Below, piece after piece: positions 11,898 to 22,941 of a stretch of 64,000 nt of DNA (position 1 is its first letter; every line of letters starts with the position of its first letter). A model generated the notes under the pieces. That model saw nothing but the letters and a program-made list of their open reading frames with translations. It searched no databases and was not told the DNA's origin. The DNA is taken from positions 68,006,154-68,070,153 of the forward strand of contig JARWIR010000002.1 in assembly GCA_029959085.1 (NCBI GenBank), given 5' to 3'. Source of the DNA: Nemophila menziesii. Taxonomy: Eukaryota; Streptophyta; Magnoliopsida; Boraginales; Hydrophyllaceae. The position numbers were made by a program, and so were the translations under genes.

Positions 11898-12840
11898 CTC
11901 TCCACCATGAAGGCTCAAATTACCGTCAAGAGTATTTAACTCCGGAGGTGCCGAAGAAATGTTTGGTGCACCCTTTCCAAGTGACCCCATTTTATTATTT
12001 TCATTGCTCTCTTGAACATGTGCAATCACTCAATTGTTGTCTGGATTATTACGAATTTTATGCAGGCAGAGAACTCAATCCTGGTCATGCGTGGTTAAGA
12101 ATTAGAGCATGTGTTCCATTAGCCATCATCTATATATTGTGCAATGCAATTAACTCAAATATATAAAAGCTGGAAAACACTTGAATTTAGTGGGACCTAT
12201 AGTGAAATTAATTCAAAAACTAATTTATTTTGCATTATATAAAGAGCTATAATACATTCTTTACAAAATATAGGAACCAATAGTGCAATTAACTCAAAAA
12301 TGTAAAAATCAGAAATACTTGCCTTTTCTCCAAGCCGTTAAACACCTTCTCTACTGGTACCTCAATATGTTTACCATATTTGTCTATTCCACTTATCCGC
12401 ATTTTAGTCGGTTTTACTTCATAATTCTTGTTGAGATCAAAACTCGGAAACGACTTTTCCTCGGCCATGGGTGGTTATTCTGGTGTTTCCGATAAAACTG
12501 AAAGGCTCAGGAAACCACGTGACCAGGCTCTGGGTTTCTTAGCTCCGGCGAAGCTTTGATCAACTTCAAGTGCTCGTTTTCACCCCTGATTTCATCTTCT
12601 ATAACATCATATAGTAGGATTAAACCATCTATGACTATGTCTTCCTTAACAATATCATCATTAATATCATCCCTAATCTCCCCAGGCTCGAGAGACTCCT
12701 CGGCAGGTTCCACAACAGCCTCGATAGTGGGTAGTGTATTCTGGGAAGTCCTCCCTGACCATGATCTACTTCTACAGAAATCTCGGTTAGAATCCGACCC
12801 ATGATTCTTGAACGAACCGGATCTTTTCCTCTGACCCAGA
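11898..12840 (-). pseudogene. Gene H, internal fragment in block A copy 1
   Basis: Reading on the minus strand, three coding-like pieces follow in order. At about 12820-12510 is GSFKNHGSDSNRDF and then a Glu/Asp-rich stretch ending near GEIRDDINDD. At about 12545-12330 are KKPRAWSRGF and EEKSFPSFDLNKN. At about 12066-11898 is SLGKGAPNIS...LSLHGGE, ending exactly at a splice donor (GAG|GTAAGT). The older copy at 41254 shows the gene's missing start. In A1 and A3 the 5'UTR intron and first coding exon are deleted: sequence matching the promoter (about 40060) is joined directly to sequence matching 41475. The family looks like a conserved plant protein of unknown role; the name is not recalled. 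At least one frame change near 12550 shows it is not functional. Confidence 0.6.
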
Positions 12841-12854
12841 TCTGTATCTGCACT

Positions 12855-13018
12855 AAATCTAGATATAAATAAATTACTAGCTTAGAGTTGGGAGTTTGGT
12901 AAATATTCTCATTCAACATTGTTAAGATTTTTGCATACACGTGTTACGACCAAATCTAGATATAAATAATTTACTAGCTTAGAGTTGGGAGTTTGGTAAA
13001 TATTCTCATTCAACATTG
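12855..13018. repeat. Local duplication of a 67-bp segment
   Basis: The segment beginning AAATCTAGATATAAAT and ending CAACATTG occurs at 12855-12921 and again at 12952-13018, about 30 bp apart. The same duplication is in A3 (61777-61842 and 61874-61940), so it precedes the block duplication. The inverted gene H copy has only one such segment (about 39960-40060). Confidence 0.9.
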
Positions 13019-14162
13019 CTTAACACATAGAAGTCTAAAGAGAATTGGTGTTTACACCCAAGTGAGTAACAGGTTCTTTCCTTTGGGTAAGGAACAACCA
13101 TTGTTAATTCCTAGCTAGTAGGGTAAGGAGCAAAATTAGGATTTTAACTGTAGAGTAGATTATTAATAAATGTATACTTTTTTAGCATTAAATTTACCTA
13201 TTTTAACATCTTAAAGAATTGAAATTAATAAGAATTATTACAATCAATAATCTAAAACTCATATTATATAGATAATATTTTGAACATAAATATTTTCTGA
13301 ATTATATCCCGATAATTATCACGTAATAATAAATTGAATAGGAGTGTTTATTCTATATATACGATAAATACATCTATAATATAAAGATAATATTTATTTT
13401 TATATTATAGATTACAAAAATGTTTTTAAAATCTATTACAATCATTTATAATTATGGTAGTTATATATATAATATAATATATATGTCCTAATGAGTTATG
13501 ATATAACAGAAGAAAATTAATTCAGAGTGTTAATACCATAACAAATATAATAGAAAATGGTTCTAAAAATAGTTAAAAATAAAAATTTGTACAAATTAAA
13601 TACGTAAAAAAATATATTAAATTAACATAATATTAATTTATTATATTTACATAATTGAAAATAATTGAGAAGGCTATTAAAAGATTGTAAATAAAATACA
13701 CACAAAATGATATCAAATTTTAAGTCATGTCATAAAAAAAATGTTGAAGTTGAACTAATCAAATACAAGCTTTGAAGAAATATATAAAGAAAAAATAAAG
13801 TATGATCATTTTATGAAAAGAACTCACTATCAAAATTTAAAACAAAATGCATGATTACACAAATTTTTTACGTGTGAGTTAATATTTTAAGGGTTGCTAC
13901 TTTCTATATTATTTGATTGGTCTAGTTTTATAGCTTACATAAAATGGTTTCAAATACTCGGTTAATTTATTTAAGGAGAAATCAGTTTATAAGGCCCAAC
14001 CTCCACCCCACTTTTTGTTTTAAAACCCAAATTCAAGAAGCCCCCTAACTTGTTCAACTAGATTGGAATTGTACCAAAATATCCCCAAACCCTATCCCAC
14101 AATGAAACACAAAAATCCCACCCCCAAACCCAAACCGAATATCCCCACCCCATCTCATTCTA
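13019..14162. other. Very AT-rich DNA, former gene H promoter side
   Basis: The first 130 bp match, inverted, the region upstream of gene H at 39790-39960 (shared block GAGTAACAGGTTCTTTCC). The rest is AT-rich with no supported gene. The last 180 bp are C-rich and pyrimidine-rich on the plus strand. Confidence 0.5.
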
Positions 14163-14210
14163 CTCTTTCTATCTCACTCTCTTCTCTCTGTTCTCTCTCT
14201 CTCTCTCTGT
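14163..14210. repeat. (CT)n microsatellite, short allele
   Basis: Interrupted CTCTCT run beginning in CTATCTCACTCTC and ending CTCTGTAAAAT. The same site in A3 (63117-63186) is a pure run of about 70 bp. Confidence 0.95.
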
Positions 14211-14530
14211 AAAATACCAACCGAACCGTCCCCCACCAAACCACTCATCCCCAACAACACCACCACCGTCCTCCCTTCCATCATCACCATCAACGAACCC
14301 CCACCTTTATCACCATGCCGAGCCCCCACCCTCACCTTCATCACCATCCCCACCATGGAACCGTCACCTTCTTCACCAACACCAAACTCCCCTCCCCCCA
14401 CCAACTCTTGCCTCACCACCATCATCGCCACCACCGAAGCACTCCCCACTACCAACACCCCCACCTTCATCACCATCACCAACCCTAACTTGCAGAATAA
14501 TCGGCCTCCATATCACCACCAAATCCAGAT
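14211..14530. repeat. CACC/ATCACC-rich low-complexity segment
   Basis: Plus strand is strongly C-rich with many CACC, ATCACC and CCCC words. The plus frame 14355-14636 would encode a Ser/Pro/Thr-rich peptide starting MEPSPSSPTPNS. In A3 the matching frame changes (ACCATGGAACC became ACCACGGAACC, losing the start), which argues against coding. It may be the 5' part of an untraced gene. Confidence 0.6.
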
Positions 14531-14581
14531 CTGGCCTTCATCTCGGAGAGCCACCTTTGTCAGAGCCAGGGACCCACCGCA

Positions 14582-14717
14582 GCGAGAGCACCATTCAACC
14601 TCTGGATCTCCGCCTGAAGCACTTGAAGACCAGTGAGCGCGATTCTCTATCGCGATAAACCTATCGCCGCGAGAGCACCGTTCAACCTCTTGATCTCCGC
14701 CTGGAGCACTTGAAGAC
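14582..14717 (+). repeat. Pair of 49-bp direct repeats in a GC-rich segment
   Basis: The repeat beginning GCGAGAGCACC and ending CACTTGAAGAC lies at 14582-14630 and 14669-14717, with about five mismatches. Between them is a TATCGCGATA palindrome (14648-14657). A3 holds both at 63559-63607 and 63646-63694. Confidence 0.88.
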
Positions 14718-14859
14718 TGACGCTAGACTGTCATCACCACCACCAACCACCATCATCCGTTCGTGGACAAGAAAACTGCCGCCGTCGAGCACCATTCTCC
14801 ACCGTCACGTTCGTCTTCAGATTTGTTCGTGGATCCAATTTGTATTTTAGTGTGGAGCA

Positions 14860-15605
14860 TAAATGGACTTTATGGGGCCAGCCCCCATATGGATCGAGTT
14901 TGTTCACCTTTTTTTCTTTTTCCTGGTTGTTGGTTATGGGCCCAGCCCCACTATGGTTTTATTGGTGATGGGCCAGGCCGATATGGAGTTGGTCTTGATG
15001 GGGTTAGCCCCTTGTGTTTATTTAAATGTGTTGTTGAAATGTGGGAAAATTATTCCATCCAATATTGCATGATCCTACACCAATTACATTTATACACATA
15101 CTACATATTTTAAGCTTACAGAAGAAACTAATTATTAATCTAATGACATGTGTTTTGTTATAATAATGAATGACTGTGATGTAAATATTGGACAATCCTA
15201 TATTGGATGGAAGTCTTTCCCTAAAATGTGTGCGAACCAAACATAATCAAAATAATCCAATTTGTATACTTTATGTTATTCCTAATGGGTACAGACAAAA
15301 ATGGATACAAGAAGTATTGCTAGGTCATGGGTACAACCCAAAAAGAATTTAAAGGAGATGGGTCTTGTCTCATATTACTATAAAAGACATAAAAAAGGCT
15401 TAATAAAAAAAACTAATGAAGACCATTGCAAAACATATTCGGTCCGTACAGATCTGATTATAGTTTAGACCGTGATAGTGAGTCAGGATGGGTTTGTACC
15501 CATTAAAAACAAGGGTAAAATGGTCAAAATCCAAACCATAATGTTGGACATAAGCCTTAAAATGTTTTTTGAACTAGGACTTAAATCAAAGAGAGAATAG
15601 ATATT
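14860..15605. other. Tail of block A1 with repeated GGGCC/GGCCC inverted motifs
   Basis: GGGGCCAGCCCCC (14874-14886), GGGCCCAGCCCCA (14938-14950), GGGCCAGGCC (about 14969) and GGGGTTAGCCCC (15000-15011) recur within 140 bp. The plus frame 14763-15113 is open here but is broken in A3, so it is not called as a gene. From 15030 to 15605 the DNA is AT-rich with nothing recognisable. Confidence 0.5.
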
Positions 15606-16612
15606 GAAATATACTAAATAAAAAAATATTGAAAATTAGACAAATAATATACAATAATGTTGATAAATCTTGATTGGAGAATAGAAAATGAGCAATTAAT
15701 ATGAACACAGAAAATTAATGACCATCGGATCTTCAAAAGTCTCAACACTTCTCACAAGAGAGAGTGGGTAAAGTAACTAATGAGATGAGAGATTGGGTAC
15801 TAATAGTTGATAAGATTTGAACCAAGAAGAATCTAATTATTGAAAGGGAAACTAAAAGGATAAGTAATCAAAAAAGGAAAAAAAACGACGAAGCAATATG
15901 AAAAAAAAACAACGAGAACTATGGAGGAGAATGAAATTAAAGAGAATGATAAAAAATACTGTTTCTTAACTTGTGGATTATATTTTAAAGATCAACCTTT
16001 GAAGATTGTTTAATTTGTAAATTTTATAAGATTATAATTTTTTCCGATTAATTTTTTACAATACAATATTGTAATTGTATTCTTCATTTTGAGTTGTTAA
16101 CTTTTTTAGTTTTTAAACGATTGTTGAGTTTTTTCATTTTATATTATAAATTTTTAATTTAAAATCAACAACTGACCAAAGTTTGAGTAACCTAACTATA
16201 TCAACTTAACCAACTAGAACCAAGTTGGATTAGAAAAATTTCAGTAGCATTTTTTCTTCATATGTCCATTAATGATAATCATTATATCTTTCAAGAGATA
16301 ACACATGTGTTATTCTCCTAGAAAATTCATCGTTAACTAATGATTAATTCATCTCTTATATATACACAATGACGTTTAAAATTTTGGCGCAAGTAAACCG
16401 AAATATAAAAATGGTTAATTATGAAAGCTATATTCTAAAACAATAATAATCATTTCAATGAAAAAAAATGTAATACAACTAAAGTTTAACATAATCAAAC
16501 AAAGCTTCAAAATTATTCAAAAAATCTTAAAATCTGACATTATAAATAAACATACCCCATGAATTTTTATACAAATAGCTTTTTGTGGACCATAAATTAT
16601 ATATATGAATAT

Positions 16613-17662
16613 TCAATATGGGGGTAGATATGAGCCTGGTGGACTAGGTATCTCAAGGTTCAGCTCAACCTCCGGTTCAATGTGAAATCTCGGATAATCG
16701 GTTTCAAAAACTGAACCTTCTCCAATATTTTGGGGCAAAATCATCTTTGACAACGGATTATCTACACACTCACTACCGGACGTAGATATCTTTAGTAGCT
16801 GGTCTGATCTCTTGGCCAAAAATATGTTCCCAGAATAAGACTCGTTATTCTTTTCATTATTTTTCTGTTCAAATAATTCAAATAATTCACATAAGATTAA
16901 TAAGGGGTGGATCAAGATATTTATGTAGGAAGCTAAGGGGTTGGGGGTAATGGTATATTTTAATTTAATTTAATTGCAATATATATCCATATGTTATGCA
17001 AAACTTGCAATAATTTGTTTTTATATAATCTTACTATTAGTCCCTATAATATATAAATACCCTATATTTATCACATATATAACAAAATATTCATGCAAAT
17101 ACAATAAGTAAAAGCTTAAAAAGATATGCTAAAAAAATATGAGACCAATTGAAACTTAATAAAAAATTACATTATATGCAAAAATGAAATTACATGTTTT
17201 CCTATTTTTATAAATTAATCTCAATAAAAGTCCATGTATTGTAAAAAGTAACCTATATTATATCATATGAACAACAAAATATACAAACAGATAATATAAA
17301 TCAAAACTTATGAAGATAAACTTAAATAACCATGGACTAACTGAAAGTTATAAAAACTTGATGAGGATCATGATGTCAATTAATCAATAAAGGAGAAAAA
17401 TATTATACCCGGTCTCTACATCCAGGTAGTTTCTTTCCTTTACGAGAATTGCTACTTTCAGGTTCTTCAGCCACATGTCTCTTCCCTTTCCTATCGATGT
17501 CACCTTGGGGATCAATCTGTTTACTTGCAGGTAAACCTGAGCTTGATGGCAAAATTGTTCCCCTAACTGCATCCAGCTCCTCCAATGTACAAGGGCGGGT
17601 TGATGCATAAATGTCCGCAATGGACCGCATCTTTGGTCGCTTGGTATGTAGCTTACACATCA
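16613..17662 (-). pseudogene. Two-exon gene fragment of unknown family, block B copy 1
   Basis: Upstream exon 17662-17409 begins after an AG acceptor (TTGTTAG) and ends CGG before the donor GTATAA. The next exon, 16864-16613, begins after TTGAACAG and ends at a TGA stop. Both boundaries are phase 0, so the frames join cleanly, giving about 169 residues. The upstream exon is basic (KLHTKRPKMRSIADIYAS; a KGKRHVAEEPE block). The C-terminus has VELNLEIPSPPG, in which LNLEI fits the LxLxL repression-motif pattern; that function is only a guess. A non-coding first exon may end at 18778 (AACAG|GTATGT). Earlier coding exons were not found. B2 carries the same exons at 48883-48630 and 48085-47834. Between copies I count 8 replacement and 3 silent changes, as expected without purifying selection. 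Confidence 0.55.
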
Positions 17663-19589
17663 CTAACAATTGTATAATATTAGTAAAGAATTATGCGGAC
17701 TTTGCATAATATATATTAAAGGTTATTATACTTTTAAAAGTATAAATATAAATAAAATCTATAGTTTCTCTATTTGTTTTTCTTATTAATAATCTATTTC
17801 AATTATATTTTATTAAACACCATAACACACATTAAATTACAAAAATTTGATTTAGCCAAATGAGATCAATGATTAAAGAGGAAGACACAATACTCTATTA
17901 CATTCTATAAAGGTAATGTAGGATCTAATTTTCAAAAAGATTATAGAGAAACTAAAGTAATTTTTTAAAATTTTCTAAATCAAGAAAGTGTAATTTTCGG
18001 TTTTATCATATTCTATGTTCTATTTTTTTTGTCAGTAATCCAATACGATACTCTACTGAAATGGGAAAAAGCGGGTTGGAGTATTGGCCCCAAAATGATT
18101 TCTAGAATTAAATACACTATATTTCTTTATATTATATAATATTGCATTCAAGATCCATATATTAAACAAAACTTGAATTATAGGTCCTAATATTTACTAT
18201 TTTTTTAATTAATGATATTATAAGTCAGGATATATTTTATTATACAAATGACAAATATTCATATATATAATAAATAAAAAATATAAATGTCAGATGCCCA
18301 AGTGAATGCAGAAACACTTGGGAAAAGACTATAAGGTATATTATATATATTTATAAAAATAAATAAAAGTAAAACATTTTTTAAGACATCTAGGAGTCAC
18401 TTTCAACTCAAAATTAAGAAACCTAACTATAATTTACAAAACAAAAATTTATACCTATAACCTTCATCCATAATTTATACACGGGAGAATATTGAAAATT
18501 CAGAAAATTAAATAAACAAAATTGTGCAAACATCAGATCAATAACAAATTTTGAACATGACCATATACAGATTCCATTGAAAAGGAAAACCTAAGAAAAT
18601 TACACATAAATGATAGAAAGATCGAAGATTTATTACAAGTCAGATTTTATGAGTTTAAATTAAACTATAATAAGGTTTGAATGCCTATATATATGTATAA
18701 GGAATGACTCAAAAGTATTTCATTTTTCTAAGGACAAAAAGCTACAAAACTCAATACTTAATATTTATTTTACATACCTGTTGTTGGTGTTGAAACTATT
18801 TATGAAATTGCTTAAATAAAACTACTTTAATTAGTAGTTATGAGGTAAAGGTGAAATTCCTTTTGTGTGTATGTGTATGTGTATTTGATAACCTTGGAAT
18901 ACTTATATACATATAAAAACATAGACAATCATAACATAGTTGTTGTTTCTATCTTTATATTTTAAGCATATTATATTTTCAAATTATAACCATACTATCC
19001 CCATGAGTTATGATTCATATTGAAGACATGTTAATCTGCATATTAAATTTGTTTTTATCTATTACACAAAAAAGGAAAATTATATCTAAATGTATTTTTG
19101 AGTTTGACCAAGTACATCATTTTAAATTTTAATCCACTATAAGTAGGACACAATTAAAAAATATACATGGTATCGTATTGAATGACGTATTATCGTATTA
19201 AATGACATATTATTATATTAAATGCTTTTTTCCAAAAAGTGATACACTAGTTAAAAAATTAAGTCATCCAACTTTTGAAAAAGTTAGGTCCAAAAGGAAA
19301 TTATAAATACAAATATTATAAAGGTAAAAGGACAAATTAAAGAAAAAACACATAAAAATGAGAGTTTTAGCTTTGACTTATTTCTAGAGTCAGAGATTTA
19401 TCTCTCATCTAATTAAGTCTTTCAGTAAGCACCACATCATGAAAATAACAACATTTTTGTAACAAAACTTTCCACCACAACCATCTTCGGTTCTTTACAC
19501 TTTATTTATCCGTTAGTTTCACTCATTTTATGATCATTTCTCTAGGTTGTTGGTGCAGTTTTTGGTTTTTTACAGATATGTGTAAATTA
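17663..19589 (-). other. Intron, leader and upstream region of the two-exon fragment
   Basis: AT-rich sequence with one convincing splice donor at 18778 on the minus strand (CAG|GTATGT). The segment 18720-19030 shows patchy similarity, same orientation, to 38020-38280 upstream of the WRKY remnant (shared AGGTAAxGGTGA and CATAACATAGT blocks). This suggests the two loci share an ancestral promoter or leader. No other coding exon was found. Confidence 0.4.
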
Positions 19590-19871
19590 TGGCTAGAAAG
19601 AACTCTAGTACTGAAGTGAGTAGAGTTGTATCCCACCCTTTTTGCTACGTCGCCATCAGATTCCACAAGTGTCAATGCCTTGGTTAATTATGTATATTTG
19701 GATAGTCATAAGTTCTTAAAGAATAACGTGATGGCTTGTTTTGTCATATCTAGTCTGTTGATTACCATAATGTTGTATCCTAGGAAAACTGTGATATATA
19801 AACGGTTGGTTTTAGAGATGTACAGTGATAAAAGGATTTGCATGTTGATTACGAAGATAGATGAAAAATGA
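19590..19871 (+). pseudogene. Small plus-strand open frames of unknown origin
   Basis: An ATG at about 19590 opens a short frame (MARKNSSTEVS), and an overlapping frame at 19626-19871 continues for 81 residues (MYPTLFATSPSDS...). Together they suggest one ancestral reading frame with a frameshift. The start MARxN followed by a Ser/Pro-rich stretch faintly recalls Copia gag N-termini, but the diagnostic NYxxWSRAM block is absent. The same frames occur in B2 at about 50790-51087. Confidence 0.3.
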
Positions 19872-20739
19872 AGGGTTTTGTAAAAATTATTCTTTTAATG
19901 CTAGTGTTGGCAGTACTTCTGTAAATATGGATAACTTTATTACTTCAACTGCTACTAATGTAAATGATCCTTGAAAATATCATGCTTCTAGATTTTAATC
20001 TAACATGGATGGAAAAACGACCTTACATGTAATAAAACGAATTATAAGGATAATGAGCGAGGATTAAAATGTAATAATTAGGATTGGTAATACCATATTA
20101 TATAATTCCAATTTCTATTTGGTGGGTCTCTATGCTTCACTTTAAAGTATACTTTTGATTGGATTTTCAATATATGTGTCTGATCACAAAGGACCTATTT
20201 CTATCAAATATATTCGGAATTGCCTTCATCTAACGTGCACCCTGGAATCACGTCTTTCGAATCCGCTTCCATAGATAATGTTATATACTCCAAGATGCTC
20301 GGCTAACACAAACCTTTCAAGTAAAGCAATTATTTTCTTCATAACTGACATCTTACAATCTAACTATAGTGAGAATTAATCTATAAAACCACCCCTAGTA
20401 TGACGATACAAGATCTTGATATTGGCCGAGGGAAATATTGGCAAGAGGATCAAAATCTAGATTAAATGTTTGCAAATGAGTCAAAAGCCTATATTTATAA
20501 ATAAATCTTTGACTACGGGTAATAATGATTCATGGCATTCCATACGTAAGGCACCACTTCAGATATGTTGTTCCAATTCTCAAGGTGTCATCCATCATAC
20601 TTATCGTAAAAAACCCATGTACATCCTATACATAAAGAAGCTTGGGCTTTGATAAAATAGATCAAAAAGTTAAACAAAGTGACTCTTTTCTGGAATGAAA
20701 TTTGAAAGGTGAAGCATGAATTTCAAATTCAAGGGGAAC

Positions 20740-21003
20740 TCATATACCAAGAATACTCTCAGCTGTAACTGACCAACATGCCGTAGAGCTTACGAGCCTG
20801 GACAAAGAGTCTACACAACTAATATATTTCTCGACCAATAATGATATCAACACATATTTAAGGTAGAATATGTTACAACATACTGTTTGAAAGCATTTAC
20901 GTGTCAGGGGTAACTCCCCCGTGGTGGCTCTTACACACAAGACAAAAACCTGTTGGATATCTATGGACCTACAATATCCACTATATATACCATGTATTCT
21001 CAA
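20740..21003 (-). pseudogene. Conserved Q reading frame, B1 copy
   Basis: The 87-residue frame includes KYISCVDSLSRLVSSTACW and ends ESILGI. Equivalent frames occur at 51942-52205 (minus), 32884-33168 (minus) and 31851-32132 (plus, in the inverted arm). In the diverged copies it continues into PLEFEIHASPFKFHS. Here the frame is restarted by stops after ESILGI. The family is not recognised. Confidence 0.4.
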
Positions 21004-22704
21004 AGAGGACAGGTATGTGGACTATTGGTTTGATAACTTTCCTTTATTTGGATTTTCACTAACTAATTATCGGGAATAGTCTCTTCCTTTGGTGATCAAC
21101 CCTCAAATAACAGGTAACGAGTACCTGAATGTGGAGCATTCAAATTAGGACGCATCCTAAAGAATAAAAATAATTTGAAATATCTCAAAATCGACCAAAT
21201 AGTTGAGTAGCGATATACATGGGTAGTTCACTATTTATTAACTATATAATCTGATATTAAACTTATATATATTATAAACTTAATATATCCTAAAAGTTTT
21301 ATCAATCTTCATGTTATCCGATAGTATACAATTTCACTATAATAACTATAAAAATATATAATATTTTTCCTTTTTTATACCACCCACATCTAAATATCCA
21401 TTTCCCATCTTCAACGAAGATCTTATTGCATACCTCCAATTTTGCTGGTACTTACCATCAGAAATTTACACCTTAGACCTCTATAGTGCAGACCTTCAAT
21501 AATAAGCACCAGCATCCTACCGAAGAACATGTGATATGGGTGTGGTGGATTGTAGTAGGGATAAGGTATTAGAGGGAGTTCTATACAAAAAAACAAAAAC
21601 TAATAATTCAAAGTTAAATATCCTCCAACGTGCTGTAAAACAACCAAAAGCCTAGAAAAACTAAAAACAAAGTAACAAATTATACATTTCCAATAATATA
21701 GCACATTGTTTGCATTTTCCTATGGGTGGTCCATAGTTATAATTGTTGAAATCGTTCAAAAACTTGACATATCATGCCCCGGTGATGACACGGATTTTTT
21801 TTTCATTATTAATATTTCCTTCCCGATCGATTTGATAACTGATTTCACTAGATTATAGTTAGAGACAATTGATGTCACAGATAGAGAATCACAGCATCCG
21901 GGTTATCTTTTGACGACTAAACTAAAAAGTTTCCTGAGCATGTACATTTAGGACTAGGAAAAAATTATCTTGGTGGTCAAGTATCTCAAGTAAATTGATC
22001 AGTCCGAAATGGTCATTATCAGAGTCCAACCCAGTTTTGTATGGAACTCTTGAAATCGAAAATGTTCAGTTTGATTCCTTTGATCAAGCTCCACTAGTGT
22101 ACAATAAGGAGCTACTCTGCGCAAATATTTGAGATCCATATCATCTTCCTTTTCATTGTTCTATGCTTACAAATCTTGAAAATTAACTTATGTGGATGTT
22201 CAAAATGCTGATGGAAGAAGATGTAAAGTTCTTGCAAACAAGAAAGATTTTGGAAGACATTGTAAATTCAGCAAGACATCTCTTAGCATAGGCACTTCAA
22301 CAGCAATCAAGTAACTAAACAGGGGTAAATTCCAATATTTTTCATGATAGGGTAATCATGTGATCTATGTGCAATACAACATAGTTCAACATGGTGTCAA
22401 AATCTTCAGATTGCATAAACTTCAGATATATTATGAATCTTCAAGGAAGTAGTGAAAATAACAATGAATGAATCTGGAAGATGATGGCCAAAATGAACGT
22501 ACATTATGAATCTTAGGAATACAATGAATTTACGTCTATTAATATATCTAAAAAATATTTAATTTTAATCATCTATCTAGTAGTGTAAATAACAAGCATT
22601 TGTTTGTAATTTTTTATATTAGAAAATTAAGAAAAAAAACAAGAGATAAAAGTGAAAGTGTATTTGTAAAAGGAAGTAGCATGTTAAAATTTATTTTAAG
22701 AAGT

Positions 22705-22941
22705 ATAAGTGCTCGTTTGGAAGCGATTTTTTCGAAAAGCAATTAAAAGTGCTTTTACATGTTTAAAAGTATTTTAGACCCTGAAATCCTTTTTAGAAAA
22801 AACACCAAATATGTGCTTCTTAAAAAATCACTTTAATTAATTATATATATTCAAGTTATTTTCTAATAATATTTTTAAAATTTAAATTTTATCTAAAAGC
22901 TCTTTTTTACTCTAAAAAGGACTTCCAAACGGCCCATAAGT
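22705..22941. mobile_element. MITE with ATAAGT target duplication (hAT-like), B1
   Basis: The element spans 22711-22935 (225 bp). Its ends are imperfect inverted repeats, GCTCGTTTGGAAG on the left and the complement of CTTCCAAACGGCCC on the right. ATAAGT flanks it on both sides (22705-22710 and 22936-22941). Ends with a GTTTGGAA core are common in plant hAT-type MITEs, though a 6-bp rather than 8-bp duplication leaves the superfamily open. B2 has the same insertion at 53920-54143; the Q copy at 32508-36006 lacks it. Confidence 0.82.

Larger units (their letters stand above)
6497..15605. repeat. Duplicated block A, copy 1
   Basis: From TTATATTTTAATAATTACAATC onward the sequence matches 24165-26868 (A2) and 55424-64000 (A3) at about 96-98% identity by eye. 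The match with A3 runs to 15024, where the window ends on the A3 side; the tail 15025-15605 therefore cannot be compared. Inside are a GACGAC-rich segment, a minisatellite, a Q-like fragment, a (TA)n tract, part of gene H, and a GC-rich (CT)n/CACC segment. Its left edge abuts a truncated Copia element, so the array was cut or began here. Confidence 0.92.

Noticed and set aside
14763..15113. 116-residue plus-strand frame in block A1
   Set aside because: The A3 copy has indels that break the frame, and no family resemblance is seen.
19590..19871. Copia gag N-terminus
   Set aside because: The start resembles one, but the diagnostic NYxxWSRAM block and the zinc knuckle are not found downstream.
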